Shown here: positions 44,037 through 53,166 of the stretch, in pieces | Layout of the letters: every line of letters begins with the position of its first letter | How positions within the stretch are numbered: the first letter of the stretch is position 1 | Source: an uncultured Gammaproteobacteria bacterium | GTDB taxonomy: Bacteria; Pseudomonadota; Gammaproteobacteria; HyVt-429 | Reading direction: 5' to 3' | Assembly (NCBI GenBank): GCA_947259975.1 | Contig: CAMYOD010000006.1 | Span: 62,001-126,000, forward strand | Length of the DNA: 64,000 nucleotides | Program-made: the position numbers and the translations under genes | Notes under the pieces: generated by a model | Seen by the model: the letters and a program-made list of their open reading frames with translations, nothing else | The model's database searches: none | Told to the model about the DNA's origin: nothing

Positions 44037-45100
44037 TCGGGCTTCCTCAATCGTTCCAACAATCGTTTGACCGGCGCGGCCAGGCCGCGCGCATCCGGGA
44101 GGTCGGGGTTATACCAGACCAGCCCCGTATTCTCCATTACGCCCTCTACTGGCCCCTGCAGACGCGCCGGCACCGGCGTGATACGCAGTTGAAAATGACT
44201 GAAGCTATGCTGAACGGGCTTCCAGGGTGCGGCGGGTTTGATTTCGAGGCCGAGACGCTTGCGACCGAAGCTCCGCGCCTCGGTTATCGATGGGCATTCT
44301 GGCAGGCTCCACAATCCACCCCATAGACCGGACGGGGGTCGTCGTTCCAGCAGGACACGGTCCTGTTGATCGCGGATGACCAGCATCGCCGTTTCACGCT
44401 GCGGCAACGTCCGTCGCGGTCGCGGCGCCGGGAGTTCATCCTGCTCCGCGAAGCGGTAGGCGTGACAAAAGCGTACCTGGGGACAATCCGTGCAGACAGG
44501 TTTGTTGCGAGTGCACACGGAGGCGCCCAGGTCCATGATCGCCTGGGTATAGTCGGCGATCCGGACAGCGGGTGTGAGGGCATCGGCGAGCTGCCAGAGC
44601 TCTTGTACCACCGCCGCCTCGCCCGGCCAGCCGGCTATACGAAAAAAGCGTGTCAGCACACGCTTGACGTTACCATCGAGAATCGGGTGGCGTTGCCCGC
44701 GAGTAAACGCGAGGATGGCGCCGGCGGTGGAGCGGCCGATGCCGGGCAGGGCCACTACCGCGTGAAAGTCGCGCGGGAATGTGCCGGCGTGTTGGTCGAC
44801 GATGATACGCGCCGCTTTGTGCAGATTGCGGGCGCGGGCGTAATAACCCAGCCCGGTCCATAAGTGCAGCACGTCGTCGAGATTCGCCTCGGCCAGGGAC
44901 GCGATCGTTGGGAAACGTTTTATGAAGCGCTGGTAATAGGGAATGACAGTCGCGACCTGGGTCTGCTGCAGCATGATCTCTGAGATCCATACCCCATAGG
45001 CATCGGTGCGTTGCTGCCAGGGCAGGTGTTTGCGGCCGTGGCGATCGAACCAGGCCAGAAGCCGGTCACTGAAGCCGTCGTGATCAGCGAGGCTGCGCAT
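44033..45100 (-). CDS. mutY: adenine DNA glycosylase MutY
   Basis: Base-excision glycosylase of 355 residues that removes A mispaired with 8-oxoG. Glu41 ([12 protein letters not shown]) and Asp142 (ILDGNVKRV) are the catalytic pair, [13 protein letters not shown] is the helix-hairpin-helix, and Cys196, Cys203, Cys206 and Cys212 form the C-x6-C-x2-C-x5-C 4Fe-4S loop. The C-terminal NUDIX-like 8-oxoG recognition domain includes [17 protein letters not shown]. It starts three bases after the stop of the ferredoxin/FAD reductase gene and overlaps yggX, so the three genes are one operon. Confidence 0.97.
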   Translation of the reverse strand: MRSLADHDGFSDRLLAWFDRHGRKHLPWQQRTDAYGVWISEIMLQQTQVATVIPYYQRFIKRFPTIASLAEANLDDVLHLWTGLGYYARARNLHKAARIIVDQHAGTFPRDFHAVVALPGIGRSTAGAILAFTRGQRHPILDGNVKRVLTRFFRIAGWPGEAAVVQELWQLADALTPAVRIADYTQAIMDLGASVCTRNKPVCTDCPQVRFCHAYRFAEQDELPAPRPRRTLPQRETAMLVIRDQQDRVLLERRPPSGLWGGLWSLPECPSITEARSFGRKRLGLEIKPAAPWKPVQHSFSHFQLRITPVPARLQGPVEGVMENTGLVWYNPDLPDARGLAAPVKRLLERLRKPE

Positions 45101-45103
45101 GTC

Positions 45104-46591
45104 TCACGCCACGAATAGCTGGTCGTCAGGCAAGCCGCCGGCACGGAAATGATCGCGCGCAACGTCGCCGATTGGCGCCGGTCCCGCGACATAAATATCA
45201 AAATCCGCCATATCCGAGTGACTTCGCGTGACGGTGGCGAGCTGGCGTGCCAGGGTGTCTGCAGAAACCCTGGCATCATCACCGGCATCCGCCAGCAGAG
45301 GTGTGTAGCTGAAGTTGTCCAGGGCGTCGGTCCAGGCGCGACAGAGATTGTTCAGATAGTGGCCATGCGGTGACGTGGTAATCCAATATAAATGCAGATA
45401 TTCGGCGGCATCCACCGCCATGGCATGCTCGATCAGACTCTTGATCGGACCGAAACCGGTCTCGTAGGCGACGAAGATCAGTGCACGACCGGTGTTTTCC
45501 CGCAACAGAAAGTCCCCCGCCGGACCGACGATGGTAAGGGCGTCGCCATGATGTAAGGCGTTGAACAACTCATCCGTATCATCGCTATCATGTGGTCGTG
45601 GGATGTGGAATTGCAGGTTCCGGTCATCGCAGGGACAGCTGGCGATGGGATAGCTCGTCGGCGGACTGTCCGCGAGGCGCAGCTCCGCGTTTTGTCCTGC
45701 CAGGAATCGCAAACGCGCGGTCTCCGGCGTGCGCACATGGACGAGCAAGACGTCGTCGGTGGGATGTTCGAGCATTTTTACCGACCCGGTGATCGTCTGT
45801 TGTGCGACGTCATCTGCACCCGCGGCCTCGAACGTCTTGAGGACCAGTTCGCTGACCGCGGTATGTGAGCACATGAGCACCGCGCCCTCTGCCGCCTCGA
45901 TATCGGAAAGTTGATAAGGCGTTTCCCGCAACTTCTTCACTTCGCCGGATACCACCGTCGCCTTGCAGAGACCGCAATGGCCGTCGCGGCAACCGTAGTT
46001 GGGTGCGCAGCCTGCGCGCAGGGCCGACTCGAGCAGGGAATCGTTACCCTCAACAAAGAATTCATGCCCCGACGGCAGGATCTGCACCTGCGCGGCCATG
46101 ATGCGCAGTAAGGTATCCTTGGCCACGAGCTGTTCGGCATCCGCGCTGGGACTGGTCTGCGCCTCCAGGGTCTGTAGAAACCAGGCTTGAAAGTCGTGCA
46201 AGCCGTCGCCGAGAGTGCTTGCGTCTGCTACCGTTAGATTGGCGAGGCGGTGCTTGAGCATGTCTGTCAGTTCGGCATAGTGACTCACCTGTACCTTGGC
46301 CTTGGCGAGTTCCTTGCTCAGCGTCGTCAATCGCTTGGCCAATACCTCGGCGTCGGGCAGGACAGCGGTGGTCTGAATCGCGCGGGTGAAGGCCTCGTCC
46401 TTGATCTTCTGCATGCGTTCGAGGACGCGGTTATCTTCGATTTGTGTGTCCGGGTAGGCGCGGCGCAACTCTTCGATTTCGATCATGCCTTCGAAGGTCG
46501 TGAGTTCGCCGGCACGGATCTTTTTCTGCAGCACGCCGCGGGTGACACCGACGAGCCGGGCGGCGCGTGAAAGGTTCAGATAGCGAGCCAT
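45104..46591 (-). CDS. HTH, coiled-coil, 2Fe-2S ferredoxin and FAD/NAD(P)H reductase fusion
   Basis: A 495-residue protein and first gene of the mutY operon. Residues 1-45 are a helix-turn-helix of the excisionase/MerR sort (LNLSRAARLVGVTRGVLQKK, then IRAGELTTFEG), followed by helical residues to about 120. About 165-250 is a plant-type ferredoxin domain with Cys201, Cys206, Cys209 and Cys241. About 265-495 is a ferredoxin-NADP reductase-like module with a flavin site (PTSYPIASCP), YETGFGPIKSLIEH for the pyridine nucleotide, and a C-terminal FDIYVAGPAP. Such reductases feed electrons to partner enzymes. The DNA-binding-like head and the operon suggest a redox-sensing or Fe-S maintenance role (inference). 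Confidence 0.88.
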   Translation of the reverse strand: MARYLNLSRAARLVGVTRGVLQKKIRAGELTTFEGMIEIEELRRAYPDTQIEDNRVLERMQKIKDEAFTRAIQTTAVLPDAEVLAKRLTTLSKELAKAKVQVSHYAELTDMLKHRLANLTVADASTLGDGLHDFQAWFLQTLEAQTSPSADAEQLVAKDTLLRIMAAQVQILPSGHEFFVEGNDSLLESALRAGCAPNYGCRDGHCGLCKATVVSGEVKKLRETPYQLSDIEAAEGAVLMCSHTAVSELVLKTFEAAGADDVAQQTITGSVKMLEHPTDDVLLVHVRTPETARLRFLAGQNAELRLADSPPTSYPIASCPCDDRNLQFHIPRPHDSDDTDELFNALHHGDALTIVGPAGDFLLRENTGRALIFVAYETGFGPIKSLIEHAMAVDAAEYLHLYWITTSPHGHYLNNLCRAWTDALDNFSYTPLLADAGDDARVSADTLARQLATVTRSHSDMADFDIYVAGPAPIGDVARDHFRAGGLPDDQLFVA

Positions 46592-46770
46592 GACGATATA
46601 CTAACCGCGAACAAACCAGCTGTCCGTTCCGTCGAGTGATTTGACCGCCGCAAATCGGTTTATTGGATGGCGGCTGTTGGTCCTTGATTGTGCCCATGCG
46701 GGCGAGGCGCCGCAAGGGCGGCTTATTAATTGCCCGCGTGAAGTTCTGGTCCTGGTTGATCCAGTACGTC

Positions 46771-47202
46771 TTAGCTGACGGTCGCTGCTAGTCGCTTTAC
46801 CAGGGTAAGTTCATTGTAGCCGTCATCCGTGCGATGGTAGCGTAACTCGTCGAACAATGTATGCAGGAGGTGCACACCCATGCCGCCAACCGGTCGATTA
46901 TGCAAAGGTACAGTCGTCCGTTCGAGCGCGCGATTGGTCGGATCGAAGGCCGGCGCACGATCCCGCAGCACGATTGTCACCGTGTCATTCGCTACTTGCA
47001 TGGCGATTTCGATATCGCCCGCGTTGTGACGATAGCCATGGACGATGATGTTGGTGACCGCCTCGTCTACCGCGAGCCGGAGATCGTTAGTAACAGACGC
47101 CGTGGCGCCCACCTCCATTGCCGTAGTCTCAATAAAGCGACGTACTTCGGCTAGTCGATCGAGATCGGCCGGCACGGCTATGTGCCGGTTAACGGGTGTC
47201 AC
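46771..47202 (-). CDS. RsbW-like anti-sigma/HPK ATPase
   Basis: A 143-residue GHKL ATPase from a GTG at 47202. The N box is DEAVTNIIVHGY, G1 is LRDRAPAFDP and G2 is VGGMGVHLLHTL, the RsbW/SpoIIAB pattern. Such proteins phosphorylate a STAS antagonist and sequester a sigma factor or other target. It follows the STAS gene (18 bases) and the SpoIIE-type phosphatase gene on the same strand, making a full partner-switching set without an adjacent sigma gene. Confidence 0.88.
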   Translation of the reverse strand: MTPVNRHIAVPADLDRLAEVRRFIETTAMEVGATASVTNDLRLAVDEAVTNIIVHGYRHNAGDIEIAMQVANDTVTIVLRDRAPAFDPTNRALERTTVPLHNRPVGGMGVHLLHTLFDELRYHRTDDGYNELTLVKRLAATVS

Positions 47203-47219
47203 TAGGTGTTCGGACTTCG

Positions 47220-47597
47220 TTAGAACGAATCTACCGCCTCGCGAAGATCGTCATGAATATTCAGGTAAGCATCGAAACCCAGGGTCTTGAAGATCTTACG
47301 GACATCGTCGGAGGCGCCGAGTATCTGCAGGTGCGGTGCCTTGGCCTCGCCGACTTGTGGTACACCACCATGGAGCGAGTTGTAAATCACGTGCAGCGCG
47401 CGAAAACCCGCACTGGCCATATAGTCCACCTTTGCTAGATCCAGCAGCACATCCTTTGCGCCCGCTTCAATCACTTCGCTTGCTCGTGTTTCCAAATCAC
47501 CTGCATTGCTCGCATCGACCTGTCCTGTGATGTGCAGGACCGACACGGGCACACGGCCTTCCATTTGGGATACGGAAATATCTAAACCGTTACTCAT
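47220..47597 (-). CDS. STAS anti-sigma factor antagonist
   Basis: A 125-residue STAS-domain protein with GGAGG nine bases before the ATG. VDYMASAGFRALHVIYN contains the conserved Ser expected to be phosphorylated by the RsbW-like kinase downstream. Dephosphorylation by the SpoIIE-type phosphatase encoded just upstream would allow it to bind the kinase and free the target. The last helix region (VRKIFKTLGFDAYLNIHDDL) is family-typical. Confidence 0.9.
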   Translation of the reverse strand: MSNGLDISVSQMEGRVPVSVLHITGQVDASNAGDLETRASEVIEAGAKDVLLDLAKVDYMASAGFRALHVIYNSLHGGVPQVGEAKAPHLQILGASDDVRKIFKTLGFDAYLNIHDDLREAVDSF

Positions 47598-47667
47598 GAT
47601 GCAGAACCTCCCTACAGTTCTTAATTGCTCTTGAAAAATAAATTGATACCGGTATCGCGCTCATGCA

Positions 47668-48891
47668 TTAGTTGCGATGAACCGCCAGCATAGTAATGTC
47701 ATCAAACTGGCTCGCGTCTTGCGAGTAATCGTCTACCGCCTGACGAACATTAGCGACCAGTTCACCGACATTTCCAGTATTCGACTCCAGCTGCAATTGT
47801 AAACGCTCTTCGGTGAAAAGATCACCTGCGGCGTTCACCGCATCCGAGACTCCGTCCGTATAGCCAAAAAGCATATCACCCGGATTCAGGATAGTCGTGC
47901 CGCATTGATAGACGGCGCCGGGCATAATTCCGACAACGGGGCCCGTCGTCTCGAGTCGATCGCGTGACCCGTCTGCGCGAAGCACGAACGGTGCCTCGTG
48001 ACCCGCATTCACATAATGCAGGGTACCGTCCGTCGGATCCAGCAATGCAAAGAAAAGCGTTGAGAACATGGACGACCGCCCGTGCGTCCGGCTCATATAG
48101 CTGTTCGTGAATGTCACACATTCGGCAAGCTGTGCGGGATTACTCTCGCTTGTCAGAAAGGACAGGAACCTACCGGTGTTGTCGAAGTTCTCGGCTGTCG
48201 CGGTGGCGCGAATCAAGCTACGGAACAGTGTCATGAACAATGCCGCGCCGACGCCCTTGCCACAGACATCGCCGATCACCAGCGCCAGTTTGCGACCGTC
48301 GGGCGTGAGAAAGACATCGTAATAGTCCCCGGCGACCTCGCGGGCGGCCTGGAAGTGTGCGGCGATAGACCATCCGGCGATTTCCGGTAGGGTGTCGGGC
48401 AGGAAATCGGCCTGAATCTTTCGGCCGATCTCGAGTTCGTGTTCGAGTGCCGCTATTTGCCGGGTATCGTCGGCGATTTCCTGCACCCGGTTGCCGATTG
48501 TACGGCACAACGTACTAATGATATCGGTTGCCGCTTCCGGTCTATTCGTAAGGAGATTCTGTAGAGATTGTTTGCGTAGTTTAAGTAACGAGGTGTCGGA
48601 ATCCGCAGTTACTGAGGCGCTACGCGCATCCTCGCTGAATGCGCCAATTTCGCCGAACATTTCGCCCGGCCCCAGACGCTTGAGTGTGAGCTCCCCGTCA
48701 TGGATCCGCACGTGGCCGTCAAATATGACATAGAGCGCGTCGCCGGTGTCGCCCTTTTGGAAAAGGGTTTCACCCGTGCCGACCTTAACGGTCTCGATGT
48801 GCTCAGCCACTTGTGCAAGCACATCATCGGATGCGGCTGAGAACAGTCCCGTTCGACGTAAGATTTGTTTGTGTGGTTCCGGGTGCGCCAT
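47668..48891 (-). CDS. cNMP-binding domain plus SpoIIE/PP2C phosphatase
   Basis: A 407-residue cytoplasmic protein. About 15-130 is a cyclic-nucleotide-binding-like domain (GETLFQKGDTGDALYVIFDG, then PGEMFGEIGAFSEDARSASV); it lacks the full Arg-containing phosphate-binding cassette of CRP, so ligand identity is open. A short coiled linker leads to a SpoIIE/RsbU PP2C-like domain at about 170-405, with AREVAGDYYDVFLT, VIGDVCGKGVGAALFM, NAGHEAPFVL and GYTDGVSDAVN supplying the metal-binding aspartates. It should dephosphorylate the STAS protein encoded 70 bases downstream. Confidence 0.92.
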   Translation of the reverse strand: MAHPEPHKQILRRTGLFSAASDDVLAQVAEHIETVKVGTGETLFQKGDTGDALYVIFDGHVRIHDGELTLKRLGPGEMFGEIGAFSEDARSASVTADSDTSLLKLRKQSLQNLLTNRPEAATDIISTLCRTIGNRVQEIADDTRQIAALEHELEIGRKIQADFLPDTLPEIAGWSIAAHFQAAREVAGDYYDVFLTPDGRKLALVIGDVCGKGVGAALFMTLFRSLIRATATAENFDNTGRFLSFLTSESNPAQLAECVTFTNSYMSRTHGRSSMFSTLFFALLDPTDGTLHYVNAGHEAPFVLRADGSRDRLETTGPVVGIMPGAVYQCGTTILNPGDMLFGYTDGVSDAVNAAGDLFTEERLQLQLESNTGNVGELVANVRQAVDDYSQDASQFDDITMLAVHRN

Positions 48892-49047
48892 GGTCCACGC
48901 GGTTCCTTAGATCGCTTATTATCTTAAATTCTACATGGCAATTATGCTCTTTTTTATTCCCCGTGTCGCGATCGACAGGCCTCCGAGCAGCTCACTGCGG
49001 CCGGTCCAATTCGCTGCAATTTAGCGGAAATTTCTTAGAAAGCGCGA

Positions 49048-49121
49048 TGGAGCGGGTGATGGGAATCGAACCCACGTCATCAGCTTGGGAAGCTGAGGTT
49101 CTACCATTGAACTACACCCGC
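49048..49121 (-). tRNA. tRNA-Gly (CCC)
   Basis: A complete 74-base cloverleaf on the minus strand with encoded CCA. The acceptor is GCGGGTG paired with CACCCGC, the anticodon stem is TCAGC/GCTGA with loop TTCCCAA (CCC), and the T loop is GTTCGATTC. Length and loop match the E. coli tRNA-Gly(CCC). It stands alone between the phosphatase gene start and the acyl-CoA ligase stop. Confidence 0.96.
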
Positions 49122-49190
49122 CTTGCGCTATGGATCTTGCGGTGACTATTCTAGCAAAGCCGGGTATGGAACCACCACGCGGCAGGATTT

Positions 49191-51116
49191 TCAGTCCGAA
49201 TCGTCTTCTGGCAGGTCGTGCCCTTCGTACAGCTCATCCACGATATGGGCGTATTTGCTCAGAATTTCCTTACGTCGCAACTTGAGGGTGGGGGTGAGCA
49301 TTTCGTTCTCGACGGTCCAGGGTTCGGCAATCACCTCGGCCTGGTAGACGTTCGCGTAGCCGGGAAAATCCTCCAGCTGCCTGGCGATGCGTTCGAGCAT
49401 CAGGTTCTGCACGGTCTCATCTTGCGCGCTGTCTACGGCCTCCGCGCCAAGGCCCTGCGACGCTGCCAGCGTGCTCCATTCTTCCGGATTGAGTACCACG
49501 AGCGCACCCAGGTAGGGCTTGCCTTCGCCGACAATCATCACCTGCTGGAACAAGGGGTCCTCCGCCACCGCCATCTCAAGGTCGGCGGGCGGCACTTTCT
49601 CGCCGTTGGCGAGCACCAGTATCTCTTTCAGACGACCGGTAATATAGACATGCCCGTCGTCGAGCCGTGCCTGATCGCCGGTATGCAGCCAGCCGTCCCG
49701 GTCGATCGCCCGGTAGCTCGCCTTGTGATTGTTCCAATAACCCAGCATGACACCGGGGCTGCGTACCAATAGTTCGTTGTCTTCGCCGATGCGGACTTCC
49801 ACGTCCTGCAACGGCAGACCGACGCTCTTCGGGTCATTGTCCTCCAGGGGATTTACGCTGATCACCGGACTGGATTCGGTAAGCCCATAACCCTGTTGCA
49901 TGGGCAGGCCCAGCGCAAGAAATGTGCGCGCGACGGTGAATGACAAGGGCGCACCACCACAGACAATGCAGCGCAAGCGACCGCCGAAGCGCTCGCGCAC
50001 TTTACGGGCCACGAGTCGATCGAGGATCGGCCACAGCAATGGGGGCGTCGCGTCCGGGCCGCGACGTTGTTTGCGCTTGAAATACTTCCAGCCGGTCGCG
50101 ATCGCAAGGCGAAAGATCGCGCGGCTGACGAACGAACCTTCCTTCAATCGTGTCATCAGCTTCGCGTAGACCCGCTCAAAGATGCGCGGTACCGAAATCA
50201 GGCCGGTGGGCCGTAGTGTGAGCATGTCTTCGGCAAGGTATGAGATGGAGCGCGCGTGCGCGACTGCGGCACCGGCCATCATGGGCAGGTAATAGCCCAC
50301 GGTGCGCTCGAAGGTGTGCGATAAGGGCAGAAACGACAAAAACAGATCATGCGGGTAAATCATGATGCTCTGCAGTCCACTGAAAGCGTTCCAGACGATA
50401 TTGCGGTGGCTGAGCATCACGCCCTTTGGGCGCCCGGTGGTCCCGGAGGTGTAAACGATGGTCGCGAGTGCGTCGGGGTCATTGTTGGTATTGATGAGGC
50501 GCGCTTCGGCCGGCAGCCAATCACCGATACAGTGATGCGGTAGCGGCTTGTCATCGCCGGGAATCGGTTCGAGTGTCACGACCCGCAGCAACTCGTCGAG
50601 TTCCTCATGCGACTCACACAAAGCCTGCCACTGTTCCTCGCCCCGTATAAGCAGTAGGCGCACACCCGCATCCTGCAGGATGAAAACAATATTGTCGGCG
50701 CGGTCGTTGTAATATAGTGGGACCACGACGAGGCCAAGGCCCAGCGCGGCCTGGTCGAACATCACCCACTCTTTGCAGTTGTGTAATAGCACGGCGACAC
50801 GATCGCCTCGTTCGAGACCCTCCTTAATAAGTGCGGCCTGCCAGCGCGCGACTTCCGCCGCCATCTGTGACCAGGACAGACTACGCCAGAGGCAGCTCTG
50901 CTCATCGAAATAGCGGTAGGCCGCGGTATCAGGGCTTCGCCGTACACGTTCCCTGAACAGCGCATCAAGTGTCGGCGCCTGTGCGATACTGATAACGTCC
51001 GCACCCACTGCATCGCCGGCAACCGCCATGGCTTGTGGACGTGACGGCACGCGACCGGCATCCTTGCGCTGCAGGGCCGGGCTCAAAGCGGTCGCGATAT
51101 CAGGCAGTGATCTCAA
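49191..51116 (-). CDS. long-chain acyl-CoA synthetase (AMP-forming)
   Basis: A 641-residue ANL-superfamily enzyme. The P-loop is YTSGTTGRPKGVMLSH, A5 is QGYGLTESSPVIS, and DGWLHTGDQARLDDGHVYITG with GRLKEILVLANGEKV gives A7-A10, including the catalytic Lys region near the C-terminus. It activates fatty acids with ATP and CoA for the beta-oxidation enzymes upstream. The TTG start is supported by GGAG five bases upstream and by a TTGA overlap with the stop of the bifunctional enzyme gene; an ATG at 51029 has no ribosome site. Last gene of a three-gene fatty-acid operon. Confidence 0.92.
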   Translation of the reverse strand: MRSLPDIATALSPALQRKDAGRVPSRPQAMAVAGDAVGADVISIAQAPTLDALFRERVRRSPDTAAYRYFDEQSCLWRSLSWSQMAAEVARWQAALIKEGLERGDRVAVLLHNCKEWVMFDQAALGLGLVVVPLYYNDRADNIVFILQDAGVRLLLIRGEEQWQALCESHEELDELLRVVTLEPIPGDDKPLPHHCIGDWLPAEARLINTNNDPDALATIVYTSGTTGRPKGVMLSHRNIVWNAFSGLQSIMIYPHDLFLSFLPLSHTFERTVGYYLPMMAGAAVAHARSISYLAEDMLTLRPTGLISVPRIFERVYAKLMTRLKEGSFVSRAIFRLAIATGWKYFKRKQRRGPDATPPLLWPILDRLVARKVRERFGGRLRCIVCGGAPLSFTVARTFLALGLPMQQGYGLTESSPVISVNPLEDNDPKSVGLPLQDVEVRIGEDNELLVRSPGVMLGYWNNHKASYRAIDRDGWLHTGDQARLDDGHVYITGRLKEILVLANGEKVPPADLEMAVAEDPLFQQVMIVGEGKPYLGALVVLNPEEWSTLAASQGLGAEAVDSAQDETVQNLMLERIARQLEDFPGYANVYQAEVIAEPWTVENEMLTPTLKLRRKEILSKYAHIVDELYEGHDLPEDDSD

Positions 51117-53155
51117 AGAGTCTCCAATAGCCGGGTCCAGTGGTCGTCCGGCGTGAAGCGGGACCCGTGGCTGTCCGCCAGTTCGCGCAGGCGTGCTGCC
51201 AGCACGCCGGCGCCGATGTGGCCGATGTAGTGCATCGGCCCGCCACGAAAAGGTGCAAACCCCGTGCCGAAAATAATACCTGCGTCCAGGCGGTCCGCAT
51301 CCGCCACCACGCCCTCGCGCAGGCAGGCCACGGCCTCGTTGAGCAGGCGCAGCATCAGGCGGTCGGTCAGATCCGTCGGCGCGCGATAATCCTTAGCGGT
51401 TTTCGGAATCTGCGCATCGCGGCCTTTGTATTCATAGAAGCCGCGTCCGCTTTTGCGCCCGATATCGCCGGACTCGACGAGTCCACGCAAGCGTGCCGGC
51501 ACCGCGCCGCCGAAGTGCGTGCTGAGTTTCTCTGCCACCGACAGGCAGATATCGAGCCCCACGGTGTCGGCCAACAGTACCGGACCCATGGGCATGCCGA
51601 AGTCCACCGCGGCCTTGTCGATGACCGCCGCCGGCACACCTTCTTCCACCAGTGCCACGGCCTCCATCAAGTAGGGCATGAGTATGCGGTTCACGAGAAA
51701 GCCCGGTGCGCTCCTGACGGGTAACGGCAGGCGCCCAATCTGACGCGTAAAGGCGGCCCCCCGTCCTGCTTCCTCGCTGTTCGTGGCATCGCCGGCGACG
51801 ATCTCCACCAACTGCATCTTTGCGACCGGGTTGAAGAAGTGCAGCCCTACCAGCCGCTCCGGTCGCTGCAGTGCCTGACCCAGTTCCTCGAGCGGGATAC
51901 TCGACGTATTGGTCGCGAGTATGGCGTCGGCACGCATCTTGGGTTCGATATCACGGAACAGGCCCTGTTTTGCTTCCAGATTCTCGACGATCGCCTCGAT
52001 GACCACGTCGGCGCGCGGCAATCCTGCGCCGGCCAGGTCCGGCATGAGTCGATCCATGGCCGCCTGTACCAGGCGTGGTTGCTTCAAGCGCTTCTTGAAC
52101 AACCCATTGGCACGTTGCATCGCCCTTGCCAGCTGTTGCGGATTGCGATCCTGCAGGCTGACATGCAATCCCTTGACGGCACACCAGGATGCGATATCGC
52201 CGCCCATGACCCCGGCGCCGATCACATGCACGTGACCGAACCTGGGTGACGATTCGGTGTCCTCGCCTTTGCCCAGGGATTTCAGTGATTCCTGCAGAAA
52301 GAAAACCCGCACCAGGTTCTGCGCCGTGTCCCCGGTTATAAGGTTGGCCACGGAGCGGGCTTCGCCATCCAGCATGGCGGCGGCATCATCGGCATGCTCG
52401 CGCCACAAATCGATCAAGGCATAGGGCGCCGGATAATGCGCCGGCGGTGCCTTGGCCGCGACCTTATGCTTGAGAAACCGGGCCAGTGCTGCGCGCGCGA
52501 GACGGTGATTCGTTAACGCCTGCCAGCCCTTCGCTTGATGGGCCGCAGGCTTTTTGGCGATCAGGCTGCGTGCGGCGGTATGCAGGTGACGCGCGGGTAC
52601 CGCATGGTCGATGAGGCCGATCTTCTTGCCCGCGCGGGCGCTGATGGTGCGACCGGTGAGCATCAAATCCATGGCCGCCGGCGCGCCGAGCAAACGTGTG
52701 GCCCGCAGCGTGCCACCGAAACCGGGGTGTATACCGAGGCGAATCTCGGGCAGGCCGAGCCGGGTGGCCGGGTCTTCGTCCGCGACCCGGTAGCGGCAGG
52801 CCAGAGCAAGTTCCAGACCCCCGCCGAGACAAAAGCCATGAATCAGGGCAACAGTCGGAAACGGCAGCGCCGCCAGACGATCAAACACACCCTGTCCGCG
52901 TCTGATCAACTGATGCGCATCCTCGGTGTCGCTCAGGTTGGTGAATTCCTTGACGTCAGCGCCGGCGATAAAGCCGTTTTTTTTGTCCGAGAGTATGACG
53001 AGGCCCGGCGGCGCGCCGGCGGCGATTTCCTGTAGCAGCTCGTCGAGTTCCGTGAGCACTTCGCCGGACAGAGTGTTGGTGCCGGTCGCCGCCTTATCGA
53101 AGTGTAACCAGACGATTCCGTCGGCGTCGGTTTCGCTTTTCCAATGCTGTGCCAT
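51113..53155 (-). CDS. fadJ: FadJ-like enoyl-CoA hydratase/3-hydroxyacyl-CoA dehydrogenase
   Basis: Bifunctional beta-oxidation enzyme of 680 residues from the ATG at 53155 (GAGGA upstream); the frame is open 22 codons further but runs into the thiolase gene. The N-terminal crotonase domain has the oxyanion-hole segment GFIAGADVKEF and HGFCLGGGLELALACRYR with a catalytic Glu. The dehydrogenase part begins VHVIGAGVMGGDIASWCAVK (NAD site) and holds the catalytic His in VGLHFFNPVAKMQLVEIV, followed by GFLVNRILMPYL. It is followed with TTGA overlap by the acyl-CoA ligase. Organisation matches FadJ (AidB-type anaerobic) more than FadB by its association with a FadI-like thiolase. Confidence 0.93.
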   Translation of the reverse strand: MAQHWKSETDADGIVWLHFDKAATGTNTLSGEVLTELDELLQEIAAGAPPGLVILSDKKNGFIAGADVKEFTNLSDTEDAHQLIRRGQGVFDRLAALPFPTVALIHGFCLGGGLELALACRYRVADEDPATRLGLPEIRLGIHPGFGGTLRATRLLGAPAAMDLMLTGRTISARAGKKIGLIDHAVPARHLHTAARSLIAKKPAAHQAKGWQALTNHRLARAALARFLKHKVAAKAPPAHYPAPYALIDLWREHADDAAAMLDGEARSVANLITGDTAQNLVRVFFLQESLKSLGKGEDTESSPRFGHVHVIGAGVMGGDIASWCAVKGLHVSLQDRNPQQLARAMQRANGLFKKRLKQPRLVQAAMDRLMPDLAGAGLPRADVVIEAIVENLEAKQGLFRDIEPKMRADAILATNTSSIPLEELGQALQRPERLVGLHFFNPVAKMQLVEIVAGDATNSEEAGRGAAFTRQIGRLPLPVRSAPGFLVNRILMPYLMEAVALVEEGVPAAVIDKAAVDFGMPMGPVLLADTVGLDICLSVAEKLSTHFGGAVPARLRGLVESGDIGRKSGRGFYEYKGRDAQIPKTAKDYRAPTDLTDRLMLRLLNEAVACLREGVVADADRLDAGIIFGTGFAPFRGGPMHYIGHIGAGVLAARLRELADSHGSRFTPDDHWTRLLETL

Positions 53156-53166
53156 GATTGCCGTCC

